Shown here: in pieces, positions 1 through 10,950 of the stretch
Layout of the letters: the number at the start of each line of letters is the position of its first letter
Numbering within the stretch: the stretch's first letter is position 1
From: Glandiceps talaboti
Lineage: Eukaryota; Hemichordata; Enteropneusta; Spengelidae
NCBI RefSeq assembly: GCF_964340395.1
Contig: NC_135555.1
Span: forward strand, 20,911,447 to 20,975,446
Reading direction: 5' to 3'
Length of the DNA stretch: 64,000 nt
Notes under the pieces: model-generated
What the model saw: the letters and a program-made list of their open reading frames with translations, nothing else
The model's database searches: none
Told to the model about the DNA's origin: nothing
Program-made: the position numbers and the translations under genes

Positions 1-696
1 GCTTAAACGAAAGTTACAATAATACAATATACACGTGGTTACAGTTGTCCAAAATAACAATTTTTTTTTTCATAAATTTTCACCGTTTTCAATGTTGCTG
101 CTGTGATGAAGAACAAATTCCTTAATAAATTCAGAACTCTCCCTGTAGGGTGGGTTTACTCACATATTAATAAGAGCTGTACAAATTCCCGTGATTTTGA
201 CCCCTTATCTCTATAGAGGTTTCACTTGTTTGTTTAAACATTGTGTAGAGGGTTGACCTCTTGGAAAAAACACACGGCGTTTGACCCCATATATTTGACA
301 AGGACGTTTCTAATGCCAATTTTCAATTTTTGACCGCGTAGTTTTCAAAATCTAGCTGAATATTATATACATTTGATCCCAAGTTTCTGGCTGAAATGCA
401 AACGTTTGACCTTTAGCAGGTTTTTAAATCTTTACAGCGTTCATGTTTGTAATTTGAATCCACAAGCCGGGTACCCATGCCCCCCCCCCCCCCCCGCTGT
501 AACACAGTAACAGTAGAGTGGACTTGAACTCTTTGACACCTTAAAATGTCAAAGTTATGACGACAGACCGGATGTAATCTGAGTAATTTCCATAAGGATT
601 AGTTTCTCAAATCCCTTTGTGAGCATAAATGACATAAATGGAAGATTGAAGTATGCTTTATGCAAATGATTCAATGAAACTTAAAATCACAGTAAT

Positions 697-760
697 GATG
701 TTCGTTTTTATATAGTGCTTTCCCACTTTGTGCTCACGGCGCTTTACAATTATTACCCCT
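697..760 (-). mobile_element. Possible LINE 3'-end remnant
   Basis: Read on the minus strand this stretch has TGTAAAGCGCC followed about 30 bases later by GCACTATATAAAAA, the form seen at the 3' ends of many CR1/L2-like LINEs. The LINE tail near 21.07-21.12 kb in this window has a related layout (TTTGTAAAGTGCC, then GGCGCTATATAAAT). No coding part remains, so the call rests on this resemblance only. Confidence 0.35.
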
Positions 761-842
761 GCACGGATCCATATCGTCACAACTACATGTGCATGATCAA
801 AGGATAATCAAACGTTTGCGATTTTGTTGTTCATGCATAAAT

Positions 843-926
843 GCATACATACATACATACAGACAGACATACAGACAGACAGACAGACAGACAGACAGAC
901 GGACAGACAGGCAGGCAGGTCTGCTA

Positions 927-969
<43 letters not shown>

Positions 970-990
970 GGCAGGCAGGCAGGCAGAAAA
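843..990. repeat. Tetranucleotide microsatellite (CATA/CAGA/CAGG)
   Basis: A short CATA run passes into long CAGA runs broken by CAGG units. Open frames across it on both strands are products of the four-base period and not genes. Confidence 0.9.
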
Positions 991-1130
991 GCATGACACA
1001 ACATTCCTTGCGGAAAATGAAACTAGATACCTCAGAACAACCTAAGAATAGAATATTTCTCACTAATTACACTACCTATTGTTGATAAGTATCCAATGCC
1101 ATAATATAACACATTTCCTGCCCTCTCTAA

Positions 1131-1215
1131 ACGCCATGATTAAGCCTAGCACAGTTGGATTATGGGTAATTAAAACTTAAGGGGAAGTCCCTCCTGACGT
1201 TCTGCATATGCATGA
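1131..1215 (+). promoter_or_regulatory. Gene 1 promoter block with NF-kB-type site
   Basis: GGGGAAGTCCC at 1181-1191 fits the kB consensus GGGRNNYYCC. It is preceded by ATTATGGGTAA (1159-1169) and followed by TGACGT (1195-1200, CRE half-site) and GCATAT (1204-1209). The same elements occur in the same order upstream of gene 2 at 10598-10652, with an identical kB core and an equal gap between TGACGT and GCATAT. Conservation within otherwise diverged upstream DNA suggests function. The transcription start is not known. Confidence 0.6.
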
Positions 1216-1229
1216 GTTCGTGGAAATAC

Positions 1230-1324
1230 GTCTCCCCTATGCCACATATCCATTTCCTCCTATAGAGAGTCCATCGTCAACAACAAACTAACATATTGTT
1301 GTCAAAGGCTGAATATACTCAAAG
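1230..1324 (+). other. Gene 1 5' UTR exon (approximate 5' end)
   Basis: A splice donor is seen at CTCAAAG|GTAGGT (exon end 1324). The gene 2 counterpart ends CTCTCAAG|GTATGT at 10765, at a similar distance from its kB site. The 5' boundary is estimated from distance to the promoter block. Confidence 0.45.
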
Positions 1325-2871
1325 GTAGGTTTTACTATGACGTTTAATGTATAGCATTTATGAATATACGTATAATTAATCTGAATACATATGTAACTTG
1401 CCAGGCTGGCAATGTAGCTTGGGCGGACGGCGTTGTAATGTAACATACATGTGTTCTCAGCTGACTTCTATTTACAATAAAGTACATGGAGTTGTCATTT
1501 TGCTTAGACAGCCTATGGTGAATATTCTAAACAATTACACAATTTGACTGTGCACTGATATGAACTACGAGCTTATATTAGTAAAAAATACGGATTGAAA
1601 CATTGCGTAGAGTCAGTACAGGAAGTGCCTCGTCCAGGAGGATTACAACATTTAGGTCACGGGGTCATCAGTAGGTGCGTACTAGAAAAGTGTAAGAAAA
1701 ACTACATTGTACATTGTACTTATCGCAGTTCGTTGTTACACGAAATACAGGAACTATAACACAATGTTTTTATTGTTTTTTTATAGTTTGTGTGGGTGTG
1801 TGTTCCGAGAGGGTATGTATATTTTATATAGGCAATATTCTTAGTTTCAGGAGCGAGCAATCATTGCATATCATTCTGTACAGAACCCGGAGACCCACCG
1901 ATGGAGGATTCTCTTTGAGATATTTGGGTCAGAACTGTATGGTTTACGGTATTATCTATAGACAGAACTTCGGTACGCGGTGTAAAATTCTGTACAGTAT
2001 CATATAAAAACGATTTCTAAAGGGCGTACTTCATTACTGCCAAACTATGCCCGAAATTAAATTTGCTGCTCGCTTGCATTAATAATCAATCTGGAGAACT
2101 TTCACTGTTCTATTTTGGTGATAAAATGTGTATTAATCAAATCATATTCCACCGAAATAATATGTTCACCTGTGGTACAAGTCGCTATATATATGACAAG
2201 TGTGTGCATCTGATGAACTGAAGGTCGAGGCAAAGTTGAAGTTCACAGGACGTATTGATGGCTTCTTTCACGGTGCACTCCTGTAGTACATGTCCTCTAT
2301 TGTACTGCGTAGAAGTATATTTTAGAGATGCATGAAGCTGACAAAATAGGAAACAATTGAATACTGGTCATAAATAAAGAAAGAATGCAAAATAGAAATC
2401 GTGAAATAGACAAAGCATTTATGAAATTGACGTTTTGTTTACCATGCAAAGACATTTGTCATGTACGTTTCATGGAAAATACTTTCAAATTAGACTAAAG
2501 TGTCTAAAATGATCAAATGTTCATGCAGCTCTCGCCGGTATCCCAACTGTTTCCTATAGGATCAGAGGTAAATTAAAACTAGTGACTAGTGATCATCATG
2601 ACTAAATATGACATCACATTCAATGTAACTTCCTCTTCCCTTTGTCCTGGCATAACTTCTAGATCGTCTGTATTTCTCTTTTGTCTGCTTGTCAACTGTG
2701 AACACGCTTAAACTGCTAGCCCTAGTGCACCTCCCTCTCATACTGCCACTGCCAAAACACAGCTCACATATCCATTCCCCACGCCATCCCACCCCACACA
2801 CGCACGCATGCATCTGACAACTTTTCTATTATTAATTAACAGACTTTTCATTAATTTCACATATTTTTAAG
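1325..2871 (+). other. Intron 1 of gene 1
   Basis: Runs from the donor at 1325 to an acceptor TTTTTAAG at 2871. I see no gene, large repeat or RNA in it. Confidence 0.45.
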
Positions 2872-2885
2872 GAACCAATTAAACC

Positions 2886-3593
2886 ATGACTGGCTTCTTG
2901 AAATCACTTTGGGTAAGTTTATTTACACCATATTGTTAAATATATACTACAGTCTCCTTAGCACAAAGTACACAGACTTGTGTCATGTACTAGGGCTGGT
3001 AAGGTATATTTCCCATCCCATCATGATCTGATATTACAGAATCCACTTGACATAATAAAATGTTAGTTCCCAGGAATATTCAAAACACGTGACCACAGTT
3101 GTTAATCAGATATGGCGGACAAATCTATGATAACTAACTTTACATAGGATCAGAAAAAATCATAATTTCAATTATTCAAAATAAAATTTCTGTTATATAA
3201 TCTTAATATATTAGATAATCACTTTACTAATTATCATGACAGGGTACCAATTCTGACGACAGGAATAAGGGAAAACAGAGAGTATTTGTATTGCAACATT
3301 ACGATGATACAGAAGCATCAGAATTAAATGACTACTTAGCAAACTCAAAGGTCACAAGGGTTTCTTGTGAGTTCGCTGGAAGTAGAGACCACAACAGCAC
3401 TTGCCTGATATCGTTCAATGAAAAGAAAGGTCAGTATACACAACGATATATATATATATATTCTTTTAGTCAGTTGTTAACCTATAATGTCGTACCTTGA
3501 TATAAACTCTCTTTATTTGAAAAGTCAGATTGCATCTATTAATTCTCACTCGTTCCTTTATATGCATTTTTGTCTACACACACACACACACAT

Positions 3594-3666
<73 letters not shown>

Positions 3667-3714
3667 TCGGATTGCATCTATTAATTCTCACTCGTTCCTT
3701 TATATGCATTTTTG

Positions 3715-3786
<72 letters not shown>

Positions 3787-3851
3787 GTTTTGGTAGTACT
3801 GGAACTCTTTCTTGGGTGTAACTCGGAGTTTCACGCATATTGCGATCATCA

Positions 3852-3940
<89 letters not shown>

Positions 3941-5265
3941 GTTGGAATACGTTGTTTTACACTTCTTTTCAAGTACAAAAACATAGAAAAGAAAATAATA
4001 CATAACATAACATAACATAACATAACATAACATACCTTAACAATAACAATAACACAAAATAACAAATTGTAATTCTAATCAATATGTTCCTTCCAGCTAT
4101 AGACAATATGAAAAATTATACATTCTTAATACTGCGATTATAAATATAAATATTATGAGGTACGAAGGCGATGCCACATTGGTAAGACATAAAGCCTGTC
4201 CGGTGTATCACATTGTGTACTTTGTCTTTCATGTTGATCAACCCTTTCCTATCAAGATGCGGACACATTCGTGGGACACAATCATAAAACTCTTAAACCA
4301 GTTGTTTGCGAGGAGGTAAGAAAATGTTTCTTATGTACACACATTTATCGTAAACCTGAGCGAAATTCAGCGAATGGTTTTGGCGTAGGCGCTGGCGAGC
4401 TTGAGTTGTTGGTGTGGATAGTGATATGTTATGTGCTCCTGGTAGCGGCGCAGTGCTGACGAGCTCGAGGGTAGACTGATGATGTTGAAAACGGGGTAAT
4501 TATACGTGGTAGTGGTGAGGGTTTCTGCTTGTGTTTGTAATTGCCTAACGTATTTAATGACTATTAAGCACATTGGATGAATAAATCAGTATTTTGTGAC
4601 ACTACCTAAGCCATACTAAACCGTGCATTCGTTCAGTTTCTAATCTTACTTTTCCACCTTGTATATCAGTTTTATTTGTACCTTTTAAATTACTAAAGGT
4701 CCTATGGAATGTTCATGTCTATATTCAACGTCCATTTGTCAAATGTTTGGAACAACTCGAGGAACAAAAGCTGCACGGCCTAATACAAAAGTCCGGGGTT
4801 ACATATAATCCAAGAACCGATACAAACGGAGTGATAGAGATCTCGGGTCTCCTCTCAAGTATTCACAAATTTGCATCAGGCATCATGAAGTTATCAGGTA
4901 CATATAGCTTTCTTACTCGCCAATAGAAAATATGATCAACAATTTTTTTATGTCAAAATTACAATACTCTTCTTTCACATTGCCCTCATTCAAGTAATTA
5001 AGGTGAGGTTCTTAATTTACACAGCTTCTTATTATAAATGAAACAGAATCACCAAACCATACATCCAGAATCCAATTCACCCACCTAATTGCATTTGTTT
5101 ACACTTTCTTTTTAAGTCTATAGTGGGCAGTAATGAAACTTTAGTTGTTATAATTATATATAGTATTTGACTACAATTGAATTAAAATAAATAATGCAAT
5201 TTTCTTGCTATAAACTTGTTTCATCATCTATATTTCTGTCTCTTGCCTATTTGTCTGTTTGTCTC

Positions 5266-5320
<55 letters not shown>

Positions 5321-5398
5321 GGCTCTGTCTGCCTGTTTTTTTATCTCTTTCCTTTTAAATATCGTGTGAAACTAGGGCCAAGAGCTGAAATGTCAGAC
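2886..5398 (+). CDS. Gene 1 exons 1-5: RRM-like and KH-like N terminus
   Basis: Exon 1 encodes nine residues and splices in phase 0. Exon 2 (3243-3429) and exon 3 (4257-4315) encode an RRM-like fold: a VFVLQ first strand, a helix with NDYLANS, then CLISFNEK. Exon 4 (4699-4897) starts VLWNV and looks like the KH-type segments of PARP14-like proteins. Exon 5 is a 23-nt micro-exon whose acceptor is CTAG at 5372-5375, nine bases inside the position used by gene 2. Genes 2 and 3 have the same exon phases with strongly diverged residues. The fold assignments are my inference from pattern. Confidence 0.7.
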
Positions 5399-5861
5399 GT
5401 GAGTATACTTTAACTTTATCGAAAGTTTCAATTTTATCCAAGTTATCCAAATAACATGAACATAAAATGTATGCGGACTTATTCAAATTAGCAGAATCTG
5501 ATGGTCTAAAAAAATTAGAAAAATCAATCACTGGCAAAACTCATTCAACTTACCGAGTCTTGATGAACCAATCATACAAGTGTTCAATATAGAATTATTA
5601 AAGAAATTTACATCTCTTCCTTGACGCGAATCACCTCACAATACCATATTACTAGGATTTCTACAAACAAGAAAAGTCCTATGAATATTTCTTTCTACAC
5701 TCTGATGAACGTCAGCTTATCGTGTTATCTCATATATAATCACACTGTGTAACCCAAACATACGCACACACGTGCGTACCTATATAAGTACATCCCTACC
5801 CACATACCTACCTACCCACCTACCTATATCTTATCAGTACATACCTTCTTTCCTTCCTACC

Positions 5862-5892
<31 letters not shown>

Positions 5893-8800
5893 CATACATA
5901 CATACATACATACAGACAGACAGGCAGGCAGGCAGGCAGGCATACATACATACATACATACATACATACATACATACATACATACATACATACATACATA
6001 CATAGTAAATTGCTAGTATGGTTACTTCTTAGATTTTCGAGAACTGTTCGGCATTACTAGTGCCCTGGGTTGCCACTGCTTTATCAGACTCGATTCCTAT
6101 CATAAGAACTGGCCTAAGATTTGGTCAAATCCGGTTCGTCTGTGACACTCTTGATAAACTATCAATAATAGAAAAGGCCGTTCTGAAATTTATGAAGGAT
6201 CACCCGAAAGAGACCTCATCCACCTACAAGAAATGTCTTAAGGAAATCATGAACCTATCCCATAATATTGGTGATATCAATGTATCTCTATGCTGTGACA
6301 ATATAATCAAGCAAAGAGTTGACGTTTTAGTCAATTCATCGAACTCACAATTACGCCATGATGGAGGTTTAGCGTTTGCGCTACTTCAGGCAGGGGGACC
6401 AACAATACAACAAGAGTCTAACGACTTTATCGAGAGGAATGGTGATTTACTCCCTGGTAACGTGTGTTACACTTCAGCAGGCAAACTAACCTGTGATCAC
6501 ATCATCCATGTAGTTGGCCATGACTGGGATCCAGCAGATACAGGGAAATCAATTAGACTACTTCATGACAGTCTGATGAATACATTGAACTGTGCATCTA
6601 GCATTGGTGCAAGATCTCTTGCCATTCCAGTGATAGGTACAGGTAGGGGAGAGTTTTATTTAACTTTGACAAAAGTCAGACAGTCCACACAGGTGACGAA
6701 CACCTGCAAAGGTGGACCACAAATCAAATATACATCAAAATAAAAGACAAACTTACATTAAACGACACATTGGACAATGACAGACTGACACCCAGGTACA
6801 CGGATTTTCATGATCAAACTTGTTCACTAGTAGCTCACACGTTCGTGTTTTTGTTGGATTGTTTCTAACCTCAATAAAAGTTCTACTATTTACTTACAGG
6901 AGTGTATGGCTTTCCCGTTAAAGTTTGTGCTAGAGTTTATCGCACCACTTTAGAAGAGTTCTCCAAGACTACTGGAGGGTCCACATCGTTGAAAGATGTG
7001 CGAATCGTCAATAACAGTGTTGAGACTTTGAAGGAATTCATCGATGAATTTAGGAATGAAACGAGCAATGTTTTAGAACAAGAGATATGTAGTAGCGGTG
7101 AAAAATCGCAAAGACTAGAAGAGACAGCTGTGAACTGGAGAGTGAACGATGACAGTAATGAGTTTACAAACATGGAACATAGTGACGTTGATAACGGATG
7201 GGTTGACTTAGCCAAAGAAGGACATGTACCCTCTTCGACAACAATGGTGACATCGCAGAAGTATGAAGATACTTTCGAACCAGATGACAGAGATAAAACG
7301 TACGGCGACGGCGAGTCATATTTAAATAATATGCCAAAGGTGAATTCTGAGTCATCTGTGCAAGAAGAGGAACATGGATCAACATTGACAACAGATCCAC
7401 TACCTGTCGAATGTACCTCACAAACAGCTAGTACAGCCGATGCCACCGCAGTATCAAACAGTAATGCTAGTTCAACACCAGACATTGTATCCCCTGCACC
7501 TACAACAGCGACGATCGCGTCTCAATCTGGCCGTGGTGACTGTCCTATCTGCGTTGATGACGACGTTCCACTGATGGTCATGACATGTTGTAAGAATACT
7601 ATTTGCAACAACTGTTTTGATCGCCATTTTGATACCGATGCCAAGTGTCCATTCTGTACTTTGGTGGTTTTGATGAAGAAAGGTAATCAGCCACACGGCA
7701 CCATGGATTACAGTATTGACGAGTTCAGCAGTCTACCAGGCTATGAAGGGATGGGAACCATAATTATCACATACCAATTTCCGAGTGGAATTCAACAGGT
7801 AATCGTCATCACTGTGTAATAAAGAGTAAATTTGCATTATTCCCTAGAAATATATATCGTAACAGAGTTGACACTTCTGTTTCATCAACTTATTATATTT
7901 TGAAAATAATATATGATAGTATGTAAACCCATTCCTTTCCGTCTGTCCCTGTCTGTACCAGTGTACGCATGAGTGCATATAGTATTACGTACGTGCGTGC
8001 GTAAGTATGTATGTAGGTATGTATCGTTCATTTCTGTCTATTTCTATGTATGTATGTATGTATGTATGTATGTATGTATGTATGTATGTATGTATGTATG
8101 TATGCATGTATTATGTACATCTATCTATCTGTCATAATCCAACATTCTACTCGTCTGTTTTTGACTTTGTGTCTGTTTCCTTCTTAGGGAAATCACCCCA
8201 AACCTGGTGTATACTACACTGGTACAAGTAGACGGGCGTATTTGCCAGCAAATGAAGAAGGTCGTGAAGTTCTAGAGCTTTTAAAGCGGGGTTTTGATCA
8301 GCAAGTATTGTTCACCATCGGTAAATCTGTGACTACGGGGCAGGACGATTGCGTTCTCTGGAATGACGTCCATCACAAAACTAACACCCATGGAGGGCCT
8401 GCACAGTGAGACCCTTTCCTTTTAAAATATTTGAGATACTATAGTTAACATTGTCGTTCTTTAATAAAACAAACGCCTGCGAGGTAACGTCCAAGTATCT
8501 TGATTCCATCTTTTTTGGGTTCTCAAACCATATAAGAATGAAGACGAATCCATTCCCTAATCACTGTCATTTATAAATCCGGCTGTTGATATTCTTTTTG
8601 TAATTAATAATCAACTCAAAATAATTGTAAAATAATTCACGAACCAAAATTGATTGAATTATTTTTTCAGTGGATCAACTTGAATCAGAACATGTAGTGT
8701 TTTCCAGTCATGTATTGCTATGAGGCAAAATATAAAAATAATTGTGAGTTTCCGATAACTCGACCAACCCTAGTTTTAAGGCGCCAACCCTAAACATTTT

Positions 8801-9237
8801 ATTAAACATTTAAGACAAAACGTTAATAAATTCTTTGTCTTCTTGACTTTCATGTTTTCTTTTCCCAGTGATGATGTCTGTACATATTTCATCAAACTAT
8901 CACAGAAGGGGTATTCTGGCCAACATTGTGTTTGTTTTTGGGTGGAAGCAATATTTTTCAAAAATAAAAACAATTAAAAAGATGAAATCAAATCAAATCA
9001 AATCAAATCAAATCAAATCCTGACCTACTTACCCAATTTTCTGAGGCCATGCTATCGGAAACACACAATTTTTTTCTGACTTAGAGAGAACTTTGTAGTC
9101 TCCATCGGTACCAAATTGAAATAAACAGAAGATCATTTTATACACCTTCGTTTACTTTTTTTTTCAGATATGGATATCCCGATCCGACGTACCTCTCTAG
9201 AGTGAAAGAGGAGCTTGCAGCCAAGGGAATCAAATAA
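2886..9237 (+). CDS. Gene 1: RRM/KH-like, macrodomain, RING, deltex-C E3 ubiquitin ligase (DTX3L/PARP9-like fusion)
   Basis: Nine coding exons join in frame: 2886-2912, 3243-3429, 4257-4315, 4699-4897, 5376-5398, 6033-6642, 6900-7798, 8188-8405, 9168-9237. They total 2,292 nt, giving 763 residues. Order of parts: RRM-like (about 20-91), KH-like (92-157), macrodomain (about 245-425), acidic Ser/Thr-rich linker, RING (583-621), DTC to the C terminus. The macrodomain is expected to read ADP-ribose; RING plus DTC bind E2 and ADP-ribose or NAD+ in deltex ligases. Human PARP9 and DTX3L supply these parts as two proteins. The start ATG at 2886 lies in an exon whose acceptor (AAG|GAAC) matches that of gene 3. 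First of three tandem paralogs. Splice sites are inferred from sequence and paralog comparison, not from transcripts. Confidence 0.85.
3522..3787. repeat. 142-bp tandem duplication with CA/TA microsatellites
   Basis: The unit starting AAGTCAGATTGCATC (3522) is repeated 142 bases later at 3664 with one early substitution. Each copy ends in a CA run passing into a TA run. It lies in intron 2 of gene 1, next to the hammerhead-like motif. Confidence 0.85.
3817..3855 (-). ncRNA. Hammerhead ribozyme-like motif (type I, short stem III)
   Basis: On the minus strand the core CUGAUGA (3852-3846) is followed by stem II CGCA/UGCG, then GAAA (3832-3829), a three-pair stem III (ACU/AGU, loop CCG) and the cleavage triplet GUU (3822-3820). 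Stem I is closed by UGU/ACA and then by TA repeats on both sides. The closing pair of stem II is U-U instead of G-C, so activity may be weak. Short stem III is typical of hammerheads in Penelope-like elements and retrozymes. It lies antisense in intron 2 of gene 1. Confidence 0.5.
3855..3937. repeat. TA dinucleotide array
   Basis: Long uninterrupted TA run immediately beside the hammerhead-like motif, in intron 2 of gene 1. Confidence 0.95.
4002..4033. repeat. Pentanucleotide repeat CATAA
   Basis: About six tandem CATAA units in intron 2 of gene 1. Confidence 0.9.
5250..5325. repeat. GTCT tetranucleotide array
   Basis: Pyrimidine-rich GTCT run in intron 4 of gene 1, ending about 50 bases before the exon 5 acceptor; it may contribute to its polypyrimidine tract. 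Confidence 0.9.
5859..6004. repeat. CATA/CAGG tetranucleotide array
   Basis: CATA runs with a central CAGA and CAGG block in intron 5 of gene 1, ending about 28 bases before exon 6. Intron 5 of gene 3 also holds a tetranucleotide array (25838-26115). Confidence 0.9.
6033..6642 (+). CDS. Gene 1 exon 6: macrodomain, first part
   Basis: Begins [12 protein letters not shown], a motif present in all three paralogs, and continues through a helical spacer to the macrodomain. Seen: [16 protein letters not shown] (glycine-rich ligand loop), [24 protein letters not shown] and CDHIIHVVG. It ends in phase 1 at ACAG|GTAGGG. Macrodomains bind ADP-ribose; the Asn of VNSSN and the glycine loop are retained. 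Compared with gene 3 the ligand region reads VNSSN rather than the commoner VNAAN. Confidence 0.85.
6900..7798 (+). CDS. Gene 1 exon 7: macrodomain end, linker, RING, start of DTC
   Basis: Starts with the phosphate-loop residues GVYGFPV completed across the splice, then [11 protein letters not shown] and a closing helix. A linker of about 170 residues rich in Ser, Thr, Asp and Glu follows. The RING has CPIC, TCC, ICNNC and CPFC: eight cysteines and no histidine ligand at the usual place. The DTC begins at about [12 protein letters not shown]. The exon ends CAACAG|GTAATC in phase 0. The last 270 bases are nearly identical in nucleotides to genes 2 and 3. Confidence 0.85.
8045..8107. repeat. 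TATG tetranucleotide array
   Basis: About 15 units in intron 7 of gene 1; the homologous introns of genes 2 and 3 also carry tetranucleotide arrays. Confidence 0.9.
8188..9237 (+). CDS. Gene 1 exons 8-9: deltex C-terminal domain
   Basis: Exon 8 (8188-8405) encodes [32 protein letters not shown] and WNDVHHKT; the donor is CACA|GTGAGA, so the apparent TGA there lies in the intron. Exon 9 (9168-9237) encodes [12 protein letters not shown] and ends KGIK plus TAA. The first His of VHHKT corresponds to DTX2 His582 and the Glu before LAA to Glu608. The residue before GYPDP is Tyr where DTX1/2/4 have His594. An AATAAA hexamer (9233-9238) overlaps the stop codon. Intron 8 (8406-9167) holds only a short ATCAA repeat near 8983-9018. 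Confidence 0.85.
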
Positions 9238-10560
9238 ATGAACTGACAAAACTCACTTTGACGTTACCACTTGCATTTGAAATAAGACTCAATGTTGTAA
9301 CAAGTTTCTGGCCCGGATGATCGATAGTGCAGTGCTCTCAGAGTTTTAGAAACGTTTAATATTAGGTTTTTGGAAGACCATAGTTTACATTTCTTTGTTA
9401 ATTTTATTACTACATTTATCATCAATATTGTCTCCAGGGGTGTTTGATTAATGAACCATTACATCTTTAACAGGTTTGTCAGATGTTTTAGTTGGCAACT
9501 GTGTTTTAGGGGATAAGCAAACAAACTTTCTAACTTTGCGTTGTGATATTCTTGGGTTATCTTACTTTCAGAAGACTGAACTGTACTACTCTTTCTCTAT
9601 ATACATAAAGATGTAGCGAACGTATATACGCAACTGCAAACGTACATACGCAACCACATACGTAGAGAGTAAACTTCAAATAACTCTGGTACTAATGAGA
9701 ACACACGAACACTCGGGAGCAGCTAGACAGACAGGGGAGATACATGGTTCGCCACCAGTTAGCCTCCCAGATCGAGATAGTCACTTTTTCTTCACCAAGG
9801 TCCTTCTGAAACCAGTCATCATCTTGAACTAGTTCTACCGTATCTGTCACTATGACAACGGGCAAGGATCACTGTATATTCACTATAATGTAACAACTAT
9901 TGTAAACAATATGCCGATTACATTGTACTGCTTATTTTATAACCGTATGGTACTGGCTATTATATTAATATGTGTCGAACACAGCAGTTCGTGCAAATAG
10001 CTGTTCGTACACGATTTGTCAGTGAGAGGGTTTTTTTGGGGGTGAGAGGGGAAAACAGTCAGTTTTCAGCTTGCAAGCCTTGAATTTCAGCTGAGTGATA
10101 AAGGGAGAAGGGAAAGGCGTCACCAATGTGGGCAACATTTGAATGTTATTAAATTTACAAGAAGTAGATTTTAAATTAATGAAAGTATAATGTCCAGAGA
10201 TGTTCATTTGTAGTTTTGTGGCGTGAGATTAAGTTAATGGAGAATATAAATATCTTTTCGAGAAGAAAATGAATCTGCGTGATGGGGAGAGAGCAGTGGG
10301 GAGTATGTTGATATGGGGAGAGTGGGGAAAAATACACACATTTTAGGGTAGTGGGCATGTGGATTATATGGGATGGCATATCATAATTATTGTAGGGGGG
10401 GCACATACGAACAGCTTTGACTCACCTTTAATCGTCAATATAACTAAAAACTGTGTCAACATCATTGATTTAACTATTTTGGACTTTTTTTCGAACGAAC
10501 GAATTCAGAAAATTGACTCGTTGGCTGCACCAGCATTACAAGCAGAGTGTACTATAAATC
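9238..10560. other. Intergenic region between genes 1 and 2
   Basis: Short AT-rich spacer with the probable 3' UTR of gene 1 at its left. I see no further gene, RNA or large repeat. Confidence 0.5.
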
Positions 10561-10566
10561 AAACAG

Positions 10567-10660
10567 CCGCCATGATCAGAACCGAATCTTCTATTGAATT
10601 ATGGGTAAAAACAAACCAAACGGGGAAGTCCCAAGTGTGACGTGTTGCATATAAAATGAG
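10567..10660 (+). promoter_or_regulatory. Gene 2 promoter block with NF-kB-type site and TATA box
   Basis: ATTATGGGTAA (10598-10608), the kB site GGGGAAGTCCC (10622-10632), TGACGT (10638-10643), GCATAT (10647-10652) and the TATA-like TATAAAA (10650-10656) are in line. All but the TATA-like run are shared with gene 1 in the same order. A start about 25-30 bases past the TATA box would fall near 10680. Confidence 0.6.
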
Positions 10661-10679
10661 TTCGTTGAAATACTAACTC

Positions 10680-10765
10680 GACCTGAAAAGGATTCGGACT
10701 TCACTGGAAATCATCAAATTTGCTCCCGACACTGTCAGGTTGTCAGTTCAATACTAACTCTCAAG
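10680..10765 (+). other. Gene 2 5' UTR exon (approximate 5' end)
   Basis: Ends at the donor CTCTCAAG|GTATGT, matching the gene 1 leader exon end. The 5' end is estimated from the TATA box. Confidence 0.45.
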
Positions 10766-10937
10766 GTATGTACAACAAATAATTAATCTATTGTTAGCAT
10801 GATGCGTGTTTATATTACTGATGAATACAAACAAAAACCATTCTGTAGTAGTGTTTACTTATCGCACCAAATTATGATAATTATACAGAGGCAAGTTTTG
10901 TGGAAATGTCAAATAAAATATCCGACCTCCAGCTTCA

Positions 10938-10950
10938 CTGAAAGTGAAAG
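10938..10950 (+). promoter_or_regulatory. ISRE/IRF-like motif in gene 2 intron 1
   Basis: CTGAAAGTGAAAG contains the GAAANNGAAA core bound by IRF-family factors. It lies about 170 bases downstream of the leader exon. I did not find the same motif near genes 1 and 3, and a core this short can occur by chance. Confidence 0.3.

Larger units (their letters stand above)
1..1130. other. Upstream non-coding region
   Basis: No coding exon is recognisable here. It contains a T-run at 61-70, a C-run at 481-495, a possible LINE 3' end on the minus strand around 697-760 and a tetranucleotide array at 843-990. It leads into the promoter of the first macro-RING-DTC gene. Confidence 0.5.

Noticed and set aside
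6937-7696. Minus-strand open frames opposite the RING exons
   Set aside because: Shadows of the plus-strand coding exons, recurring in all three paralogs only because the coding strand is conserved.
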